From: an uncultured Clostridia bacterium
Lineage (GTDB): Bacteria; Bacillota; Clostridia; Christensenellales; UBA1242
Assembly: GCA_937914725.1 (NCBI GenBank)
Contig: CALDMJ010000120.1
Coordinates: 1-9,746 of the forward strand
Length of the DNA stretch: 9,746 nucleotides
Direction of reading: 5' to 3'
The number at the start of each line of letters is the position of its first letter. Position 1 is the stretch's first letter. The position numbers were made by a program, and so were the translations under genes. The notes beneath the pieces are model-generated. The model searched no databases and was not told the DNA's origin. It saw only the letters and a program-made list of their open reading frames with translations. Shown here piece by piece: positions 1 to 5,116 of the stretch.

Positions 1-34
1 CCCCCCCCCCTAGCACTTTTGTTCTAAAAATCAT
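1..34 (-). CDS. Start of an unidentified gene running off the left edge, with an in-frame G run
   Basis: On the minus strand an ATG at 34-32 is preceded, after a 10-base spacer, by a strong Shine-Dalgarno sequence AAAGGAG (51-45). About 30 bases further upstream is a good promoter. The first codons read MIFRTKVL, then a run of at least ten G gives repeated glycine codons up to the window edge. Only 11 complete codons are visible, so no product can be named. The gene lies beyond the terminator of the late operon and has its own promoter, so it is a separate transcription unit. It could be a phage cargo gene, a receptor-binding gene or flanking host DNA. The G run could be a real homopolymer or a sequencing or contig-end artefact. 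The initiation signals look real; the identity is unknown. Confidence 0.5.
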   Translation of the reverse strand, partial: MIFRTKVLGGG

Positions 35-72
35 AATAAAAACACTCCTTTCAAATTGATTTCTATGGCTTT

Positions 73-102
73 AGTATAACACAAATTATCACAAAAATAC
101 AA
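73..102 (-). promoter_or_regulatory. Extended -10 sigma-70-type promoter for the left-edge gene
   Basis: On the minus strand the -10 box is TATACT (78-73) with an upstream TGT that makes an extended -10 (TGnTATACT). A weak -35 candidate, TTGTAT (102-97), lies 18 bases upstream. The predicted start of transcription is near base 66, leaving a leader of about 32 bases that carries the AAAGGAG site at 51-45 and the ATG at 34. It points at the left-edge gene and lies after the terminator of the late operon, so the gene is likely expressed independently of the late genes. The -35 is poor, as expected when an extended -10 is present. Confidence 0.6.
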
Positions 103-153
103 TCATTTTGAGTATATTTTTTCGATTTTGTCTTTTTTATATAACTATTAATT

Positions 154-200
154 CTCAAAGTAAATTCCATAGTGGAATTTGAGGAGGAATTTACTTTGAG
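154..200. repeat. Perfect 15-bp inverted repeat with a competing inner hairpin
   Basis: The arms CTCAAAGTAAATTCC (154-168) and GGAATTTACTTTGAG (186-200) are exact reverse complements around a 17-base centre. Inside, AAATTCCA (162-169) and TGGAATTT (173-180) form a second perfect 8-bp stem with a TAG loop. The two hairpins share the left arm, so they exclude each other; GGAATTT followed by TTTGAG elements occurs twice on the right side. No T-run follows in either direction, so it is not a classical terminator. It lies about 50 bases upstream of the -35 of the left-edge promoter. It could be an operator, a recombination site or a switching RNA; the sequence does not decide. The rest of the interval 35-290 is AT-rich DNA in which I see no gene. 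Confidence 0.75.
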
Positions 201-290
201 TACTTTTTGTTGTAGTAGATTTTATTTTGAAAATTGATATTCTAAATTCCTTTTCTATCTAATTTTGCGATTTATGGTTGTTCTACTATA

Positions 291-325
291 AAAAAAGAAA
301 AGTGCCGAATTGATTGGCACTTTTC
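291..325 (-). terminator. Rho-independent terminator of the late operon
   Basis: Read on the minus strand, a 10-bp stem GAAAAGTGCC / GGCACTTTTC (325-316 and 306-297) with a 9-base loop is followed directly by seven T (296-290), then ATAG. It starts 9 bases after the stop codon of the holin gene, so it closes the late transcript that comes from the right. The stem has a GC core and a proper U-tract, which makes this a confident call. On the plus strand no T-run of similar quality follows. Confidence 0.88.
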
Positions 326-334
326 CCTTTGGGT

Positions 335-751
335 CTAACTGTTTTTATTTTTATTGTTTGTGTCGTTAACAACTGCGACATTTGCAATGGTGTTTTCAGC
401 GCTTTGCGAAACTACGTCGGGAGTTATCACGATTTCAATTTCGCTTGCGGCTGTTTCGGTGGCGTGTTCTCTTGGAGGCAAAGTTGTCTCTTTCAATTCC
501 GCCGCGTCTTTTTTATTGTCGTCCGCTTTTTTGTCGGCGTCCGCTTTTGATGTGTCGGTAAATTCGTAGCCGTCCTTTTGGACAAAGCCTAGCACGGTTA
601 CGACGCCTAACACTGCCATTACGATGTCATTGTACAATACATTGTCAATTTGCAAATGAAATGCACGTGCGACGGTGTTTAACAACAACAAAAATGCCAT
701 ACTTAGTGCGACCCAAAAATTGTAGTGTTTCATTTTATCGGTTAATTTCAA
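335..751 (-). CDS. Phi-LC3-type phage holin with long charged tail
   Basis: The 138-residue protein starts with a short amphipathic segment and KHYNFWVAL, then a membrane helix at about residues 12-31, a polar turn, and a second helix at about 42-57 (VMAVLGVVTVLGFV). This two-helix layout and the NFWVAL motif fit the phi-LC3 holin family, whose members make the membrane lesion that lets an endolysin reach the cell wall. After residue 58 there are about 80 hydrophilic residues rich in Lys, Asp, Ala and Glu, longer than usual for the family. The start is the TTG at 751: GAGGT (762-758) lies 6 bases upstream, while the in-frame ATG at 733 has no Shine-Dalgarno sequence. A small hairpin touches this site. 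It is the last gene before the terminator and follows another holin-like gene. The family call is fairly sure; activity is inferred. Confidence 0.72.
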   Translation of the reverse strand: MKLTDKMKHYNFWVALSMAFLLLLNTVARAFHLQIDNVLYNDIVMAVLGVVTVLGFVQKDGYEFTDTSKADADKKADDNKKDAAELKETTLPPREHATETAASEIEIVITPDVVSQSAENTIANVAVVNDTNNKNKNS

Positions 752-757
752 TTTTTT

Positions 758-775
758 ACCTCGCTTTATAAGCGA
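758..775 (-). promoter_or_regulatory. Hairpin overlapping the holin ribosome binding site
   Basis: In mRNA sense TCGCTT (775-770) pairs with AAGCGA (766-761) around a 3-base loop, and the GAGGT Shine-Dalgarno sequence starts in the last two bases of the stem (762-758). Together with the TTG start codon this should lower or delay holin translation, a sensible setting for a lysis-timing protein. The structure is seen in the sequence; the regulatory effect is inferred. The stem is only 6 bp, so it may be incidental. Confidence 0.4.
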
Positions 776-803
776 AATCTTTGCACTAAACCCTACTATT
801 GCA

Positions 804-834
804 GTGTATGCAACAATTTATTCCCTTGCTACAC
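804..834. repeat. Bulged inverted repeat between the two holin-type genes
   Basis: GTGTATGCAA (804-813) and TTGCTACAC (826-834) pair over 9 bp with one bulged base around a 12-base loop. It sits directly after the stop codon of the BhlA-like gene in mRNA sense. No U-tract follows on the minus strand, so it is not a terminator for this operon. It may be an RNA stability or processing site, or have no role. Confidence 0.35.
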
Positions 835-837
835 TTT

Positions 838-1152
838 TCACGCGGCGTGGGCGCGGTCGGCGGAGAGGTCGGGCGCGTGGCTGCACGAATAGAGGGGGCA
901 AACGCGGTTTTTTATGATTGCAGTTTGCAGTTGCTTGATTTCGGCTTTGATTTCACTGATGTCTTTTTTCACTTCTTTGACGTCTTGGCTGATATCATCG
1001 ACGGTGCCGAGATTTTGCGCAAGTGTGTCGATTGTGTTCTGGTACTTATTTTCTCGCGTGCGACTATCTTTTAGTTCAAACATTAATAGGTAGACAAACA
1101 TCACGGCGAAAATACCGTTGCCGACGGCTAATTGTATTAGTTCTTCCCACAT
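838..1152 (-). CDS. BhlA/UviB-type holin-like protein with a GC-rich Cys/His tail
   Basis: The 104-residue protein has one N-terminal membrane helix (about residues 5-26, GNGIFAVMFVYLL), the ELKDSRTRENKYQ stretch, and a heptad-like charged helix (about 40-80, DVKEVKKDISEIKAEI). This is the layout of the BhlA/UviB family, small membrane proteins linked to phage lysis and bacteriocin release. The ATG at 1152 is chosen because it follows the stop of the previous gene by one base (TAATATG), a typical translational coupling. The reading frame continues upstream, but only as an overlap inside the previous gene. The tail after residue 82 (CPLYSCSHAP, ending AHAA) has two Cys and two His and is encoded by very GC-rich DNA, unlike the rest of the gene. 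The family assignment is good; a true holin role is inferred. Confidence 0.7.
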   Translation of the reverse strand: MWEELIQLAVGNGIFAVMFVYLLMFELKDSRTRENKYQNTIDTLAQNLGTVDDISQDVKEVKKDISEIKAEIKQLQTAIIKNRVCPLYSCSHAPDLSADRAHAA

Positions 1153-1153
1153 A

Positions 1154-2464
1154 TTAGCGCGCCTTAGTTTTGTAGATATAGTAGGAGAGGTTTGTGCCCA
1201 AAATATCGCGAATGAATGAATTGTTTGACAATTCGGCAAGCGCGTCCTCTTTAGAAAGTGAATCAAGATATTTGTCGACTGCTGTTTCATACTCTTTTTG
1301 CTTGTTTGCTTTGATTGTGTCTTGGTTTGCAAAATATTTGTAGATTTGGTTCAAGTAATCTTCGTCGACTTGTTGGTTTCTTTTTTGTGCGTCTGCTTTA
1401 TATTCGGCTTCGATTTGCGCAATTTTGTTGTTATATTCCAAAATTTCGTCGTTTTTTTCTTGCAAATCTTCTTTTAGCGCATTGATTTTATCGTTCACTT
1501 TTACGGCGTATGTGATATTGAACTCGTCGAGCGCTTTTTGACGCTCCTCATTGAGGGCAGTGATTTGGTCGTTGATTGAGGCGATATTTTCGCCGAGTGT
1601 TTTATCAATGTTAATCAATTTTTCAACAAGTTCTTTGTCAAATGCGTTGAGGTTGTTTATCACGATACTGCTGCGCTGCAAACCGCGCTTTAGGGCGTCG
1701 TTTTCCGCGTTGCGCTTGTAGGTGTTATAATAATTTTGCAGTTGCGCTTTATCTAGTTCACTTTGGGCACGTAAGTTTTCTTCTTTACCGTCTAAGCTGC
1801 TAAGTTTTTTATCGGCGGCATTGTTGATTGCGTCCTTTTGCGCTTTTGCGTAATCGGCAAGCGCGTTTTCCGCTTCTCCCCGCAATTCGTCGTCGGTTTT
1901 TGTAATTGTTTCTTTGCGAGCGAGACTGATGTCCTCATTCATTTTGTCGCCTTTTTTGGGAAAGATGTCATATTTTGTGTCGATGCCTTCAATTTGTGAT
2001 TTGAGGTCATCTAACATACTATCTTTTGAGGTGATTTCACTCGTAGATGAATTTTCTCGAGTTGATTCATTATCAGTTGTGCTTGATTTATTATCAGACG
2101 CGCCTAAATTGATTTGATCAAAAAGCTTTTTAAATGCGTCACTGACTGCGCTGTTTTTTGCTGGTGCGACGTTTGCTTTAGATGCTTTATCATTCGCTTT
2201 TTCTTGGTCGTTTTCAGTCAAGTTTGTTGCTTTATTATCTTGCTTTAAATTTTCATTATTTGATTTTGCTTGCAAATTTTTTGAATATAGTGCTGTTTTT
2301 TCATCATTTTTTGCGTTTTTTTCAGTATTTTGCGTCAAGTTTGCTTGTACTTGGCTTGGCGCTATAACTTTTTCAATTGAAGTGTCTTTGTTTTCATCAT
2401 CCTTTTTTTTGCGTTTTTTAGTTAATTCCAAAAGGTCTGATTCAGAAAAATTTACTACTGCCAT
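1154..2464 (-). CDS. Long coiled-coil phage structural protein, candidate needle or ejection protein
   Basis: The 436-residue protein has no named domain I can assign. Residues 1-160 are low-complexity and hydrophilic (Asn, Lys, Ser, Asp, Glu, Thr). Residues about 190-400 are almost entirely helical, with heptad patterns interrupted by RNAENDALKRGLQRSSIVIN (251-270). Similar segments occur, as I recall them, in uncharacterised structural proteins of Bacillota phages. The C-terminus ends SFIRDILGTNLSYYIYK. There is no signal peptide or membrane helix. The ATG at 2464 has AAGGAG 7 bases upstream. It follows the gp10-like gene, the position that gp26 (tail needle) and the ejection proteins gp7, gp20 and gp16 occupy in P22, so a needle or ejected virion protein is a reasonable inference from position and coiled-coil content only. 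A minor tail protein is the alternative. Confidence 0.62.
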   Translation of the reverse strand: MAVVNFSESDLLELTKKRKKKDDENKDTSIEKVIAPSQVQANLTQNTEKNAKNDEKTALYSKNLQAKSNNENLKQDNKATNLTENDQEKANDKASKANVAPAKNSAVSDAFKKLFDQINLGASDNKSSTTDNESTRENSSTSEITSKDSMLDDLKSQIEGIDTKYDIFPKKGDKMNEDISLARKETITKTDDELRGEAENALADYAKAQKDAINNAADKKLSSLDGKEENLRAQSELDKAQLQNYYNTYKRNAENDALKRGLQRSSIVINNLNAFDKELVEKLINIDKTLGENIASINDQITALNEERQKALDEFNITYAVKVNDKINALKEDLQEKNDEILEYNNKIAQIEAEYKADAQKRNQQVDEDYLNQIYKYFANQDTIKANKQKEYETAVDKYLDSLSKEDALAELSNNSFIRDILGTNLSYYIYKTKAR

Positions 2465-2565
2465 ATAGTTGCTCCTTTTTAGTTATGTTGATTTTTGCTC
2501 TTCCCTTTTGCAGAGAAAGATAAAACCCGCGTTTTAGTTCTTTTTGAATAGCTTTGTTCAAAATG

Positions 2566-4065
2566 TTATTCCTCTAGAATGTCGATATCGAGGCTGAGGT
2601 TTGAAATGTAGAGCGTTGGAGAATTAGATTCAATCGCGATACTAATTTTAACACCTTTAACATTGCAAACAATTTTTTGCAGTTTTTCGCTGCCAATCAC
2701 GTGCAATGTTTGCGACTCTTGCTCAGTTTTGATTGTTATTTCAACGTCCGTTGGCGAAATGAGAGTAATGCTTCGCACAGACTTTGTCGCAAGTGACGAG
2801 AGGTCAGTTGCGGGCGATTGCCAGCATTTTTTTGTAGCGACATTGAATAACTTACCGTCGTCGGTTAACTGCCCGACTTTTTGGTTGTTTGCGCCATTGA
2901 ACAACACTGCTAGCCTTTGCCAGCCGTCAAAAACAAACGCTGCCATTGCGCAAATGTCGACGCCGCGGGTTATGTTTAGTTTTTGCGACTGCAAGTCAAA
3001 TTCAACCAATACATTATTTTTATAGTCGGTTTCACTTTCGCAAGAAATATTTTTACCGTCGTCGAAATTCATACGCGCGGATAGATAATACTTGCCGTCA
3101 TAGTAGCAAGCGCACGCGGTACTTAGCGCAGTTTTATCAAACAAATCATTAATTTTAATATTATATTTGTATACACTTGAACCGACACAATAATATAGTC
3201 CGTCCGTAGCAAGGTACACGATGCGGTCGCCACAAACGGTTGCGGTGTTCGCATAAATTATATTAGAAGTTTGGCAAATGTGTGTGACGCTAAATTCGCT
3301 TTGGTCACCATAGGCGGACAATCGCGAAATTCCAAAGTCGCGGATAAGATAGACGTAGTCATTCAAACTGAGTACTTTGTTGATGTTGCCACGGTCGTCG
3401 ACTAGTTCGATAAATCCACCCGCGTCGCTTGTTTCCTCCCAATTTGTAATGTCAAAGTCTTTGCTAAAACGCACTTGGCGTTTATTTGTCGAGGTTGTGG
3501 CAAAAAGACGCTCGTAGTGTGAACAAAGGCTTGTCAAGTGCAAATTTTTTGTGCTTTTGACGGGCGTTGTGTCGAGATTCCAGAGATACATATCGTCGGT
3601 CGGGCTACAAATGACTGAAACATATTTGCCGTTGTATTTATAGTTTATAACCGTTGGAATTGACGTAAAATGCGCTGTGAAAATTTTTGTATATGACGCT
3701 GAGGCGTTTGGCATAAATGATTTGTACATATACCCGTCGTCACAATATATTAAAAGTATGTCTCTTTCCGTGCCTGAGTTTTCCGACGTGATATGTGTAT
3801 TCCAAATTCGCAACGGTTTTGCGTTCACAGACGGTGCTTGAAATGTCAATGTCATACCTTCTATAACGCTTGGGGTTGTCAAATCTTTGAAACCGTGCCC
3901 CTGCTTTAACGATTTGTCCTTATATTTTACGTTGTAGGCAATATGGGCATAGTCCATTGAAAGCGCGTTTTCGTCAATATCACGGTTGACGCCTTTACTA
4001 AAATCCGAAAGGCTATATGTGTACGATTTTGAATTTTGCCGTAGTTTATTTTTATTGTAATACAT
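2566..4065 (-). CDS. P22 gp10-like tail hub / head-tail stabilisation protein
   Basis: The 499-residue protein is rich in predicted beta strands with repeated aromatic-Gly-Asp patterns (for example LLIYCDDGYMYKS near 104-116 and YLATDGLYYCVG near 284-295), suggesting a beta-propeller-like body. The segment RFSKDFDITNWEE (199-211) matches the RVWFSD..DP.NW type motif found in gp10 and tail-nozzle proteins of short-tailed phages. In P22, gp10 binds below gp4 at the portal vertex, seals the DNA-filled head and carries the needle and tailspikes. The gene comes right after the gp4-like gene, as in P22. The ATG at 4065 has AAAGGAG (4077-4071) 5 bases upstream. The protein is close to the usual family length (about 470 residues). 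Function rests on motif and gene order; no structure comparison was possible. Confidence 0.7.
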   Translation of the reverse strand: MYYNKNKLRQNSKSYTYSLSDFSKGVNRDIDENALSMDYAHIAYNVKYKDKSLKQGHGFKDLTTPSVIEGMTLTFQAPSVNAKPLRIWNTHITSENSGTERDILLIYCDDGYMYKSFMPNASASYTKIFTAHFTSIPTVINYKYNGKYVSVICSPTDDMYLWNLDTTPVKSTKNLHLTSLCSHYERLFATTSTNKRQVRFSKDFDITNWEETSDAGGFIELVDDRGNINKVLSLNDYVYLIRDFGISRLSAYGDQSEFSVTHICQTSNIIYANTATVCGDRIVYLATDGLYYCVGSSVYKYNIKINDLFDKTALSTACACYYDGKYYLSARMNFDDGKNISCESETDYKNNVLVEFDLQSQKLNITRGVDICAMAAFVFDGWQRLAVLFNGANNQKVGQLTDDGKLFNVATKKCWQSPATDLSSLATKSVRSITLISPTDVEITIKTEQESQTLHVIGSEKLQKIVCNVKGVKISIAIESNSPTLYISNLSLDIDILEE

Positions 4066-4109
4066 ATTTTCTCCTTTTAGTGAAAGTCACTTTGGGGGTC
4101 TGCTGCACG

Positions 4110-4673
4110 CTACCAAGTGCGCGGCTTTATACTGAGACTGCGTGCGGGAGTTAGCGCCGCTTTTATTGCGTCGCGGTAGCGTGCGTCAAACATATTCGCT
4201 TCACTAAGTTTGCCTTTGTAGAGGCAATATTCGGTCGCGACGCCAAGCGCGATGAGTCGCGACGTGACGCCAAGCGCCTCAAAATCTATGTCCGCTGTAT
4301 ATGCGGAAAGTGTGCTTGGCAAGTACGAGTATCGCACAATCACTTTGCGCTGCCCTGTTTCAACCGTTGCCGACTGACAATTGAGGGTGAATTTTAGGTA
4401 TTCGTTCCGCGAGTTTTTAACTGCGTGCAATTTATTGATTGACTTGCTGAGTTCGTCAAAATTGATTTTCCCGCTAACAAGTTGGTATTCTTCTTCGATT
4501 ATTTGCGGAAAATAGTCGGTAGCAAGTTCCGACAAAACTTCATTGAGGCAAAACAAAAGTGTATTGCACTCAGTTTGAGCACGGGCGTCGGTTTCGCTGA
4601 GCGTTGGAAGTGACTCCGTTTCGCTGAGCGAAAGATAGACACCTGCGCGTTTTAATATATCACTTACTTTCAT
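4110..4673 (-). CDS. P22 gp4-like head-tail adaptor (connector)
   Basis: The 187-residue, mostly helical protein begins MKVSDILKRAGVYLSL, continues with a helix around LLFCLNEVLSELATDYFP (39-56), a middle beta portion (EEYQLV, IVRYSYLPS), and ends with GVATEYCLYKGKLSEANMFD, ARYRDAIKAA and a short KPRTW tail. The conserved end, an EYCL..G...EA...D.RYRDA pattern, is typical of head-completion adaptors that bind the portal ring. In P22 the equivalent gp4 assembles under the portal after packaging. Its place after the coat gene and before the gp10-like gene agrees. The ATG at 4673 is the only reasonable start, yet it has no Shine-Dalgarno sequence just upstream: AAGGAG lies beyond an 11-bp hairpin (see the separate entry). 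The LSET motif is duplicated near the N-terminus (residues 16-19 and 25-28). Confidence 0.68.
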   Translation of the reverse strand: MKVSDILKRAGVYLSLSETESLPTLSETDARAQTECNTLLFCLNEVLSELATDYFPQIIEEEYQLVSGKINFDELSKSINKLHAVKNSRNEYLKFTLNCQSATVETGQRKVIVRYSYLPSTLSAYTADIDFEALGVTSRLIALGVATEYCLYKGKLSEANMFDARYRDAIKAALTPARSLSIKPRTW

Positions 4674-4725
4674 TTTATTTTATAATAGCGCACCCGATTT
4701 ATTTTAGGTGCGCTATTTTCTCCTT
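4674..4725 (-). promoter_or_regulatory. Hairpin separating the Shine-Dalgarno sequence from the adaptor ATG
   Basis: In mRNA sense the order is AAGGAG (4725-4720), two A, a perfect 11-bp stem AATAGCGCACC / GGTGCGCTATT (4717-4707 and 4694-4684) with a 12-base loop, then 10 AT-rich bases and the ATG at 4673. Linear spacing from Shine-Dalgarno to ATG is 46 bases, too far for normal initiation. With the hairpin folded the effective spacing falls to about 12. A hairpin that brings a distant Shine-Dalgarno close to the start codon is known from phage T4 gene 38. No U-tract follows the stem in mRNA sense, so it is not a terminator of this operon. The structure is seen; the role is inferred. Confidence 0.65.
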
Positions 4726-4781
4726 ATTCTTGTTTTTGCTGCGCAATTTAGCACATCGAAAATCACATTGTATTTGAAAAT

Positions 4782-5093
4782 TTATAGACGGACATCTTGC
4801 ATAATCTTTTGAAAAAGTTGATAATTTTCTTCTTTTTCGAGTTTTTTGTTGGAAATTTCCATTTCTTTCAAGATTTTTTCCGCATTTTCTTTGCGCGTTG
4901 CCCACACCTTGCGGAGAAAACGCTCATCAAGCGCACCCGTGTAGGTCACTTCGGTTTGTAAACGCGAACCGTATTCTTTCATCACTTCAAATGCGTGCTT
5001 AGTGTGGTTGCGAAACACACGGTAGCCGCCGTCAATACTCTTTATTTGATGCACAATTTCTAGCGCATCGTCAAATATTTCTGTTCTTCTCAT
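4782..5093 (-). CDS. Small conserved phage protein of unknown function
   Basis: The 103-residue protein starts MRRTEIFDDALEI. The ATG at 5093 is chosen because AAGGAAG lies 5 bases upstream; an in-frame GTG at 5135 would add 14 residues without a good site and would start inside the repeat region. The first half (DDALEIVHQIKSIDGGYRVF, then RNHTKHAFEV) is a compact alpha/beta segment. The second half (DERFLRKVWATRKENAEKI, then LKEMEISNKKLEKEE) is a long charged helix. The pattern of IKxIDxGY, NHxxxxFEV, then LDxRxLxxVxxTRxENAxxI resembles, from memory, a widespread uncharacterised protein encoded in the head region of Bacillota phages. No catalytic motif or membrane segment is visible. Position between coat and adaptor genes suggests a role in virion assembly, but this is only context. 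Confidence 0.68.
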   Translation of the reverse strand: MRRTEIFDDALEIVHQIKSIDGGYRVFRNHTKHAFEVMKEYGSRLQTEVTYTGALDERFLRKVWATRKENAEKILKEMEISNKKLEKEENYQLFQKIMQDVRL

Positions 5094-5116
5094 AATCTTC
5101 CTTTTTATAATCTGCC

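Noticed and set aside
314..1074. Plus-strand frames opposite the holin-type genes
   Set aside because: They mirror the minus-strand genes, have no ribosome binding sites and would oppose the operon direction.
1153..1332. Upstream extension of the BhlA-like reading frame to 1332 (164 residues)
   Set aside because: The extra 60 residues overlap the coiled-coil gene in another frame and show no membrane or family features; the ATG at 1152 is coupled to the previous stop codon.
2395..2412. Programmed frameshift at the A8 run near the start of the coiled-coil gene
   Set aside because: A -1 shift meets a TGA within two codons, and no stimulatory structure or alternative product is visible.
2504..2550. 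Terminator after the gp10-like gene
   Set aside because: The only stem (AAAAC / GTTTT) is 5 bp and AT-rich, and is followed by ATCTTTCTCT rather than a U-tract.
4699..4905. 68-residue minus-strand frame ending in the adaptor leader
   Set aside because: It overlaps the well-supported small protein gene in another frame, is Lys/Asn/Arg-rich without domain features, and ends inside the hairpin.
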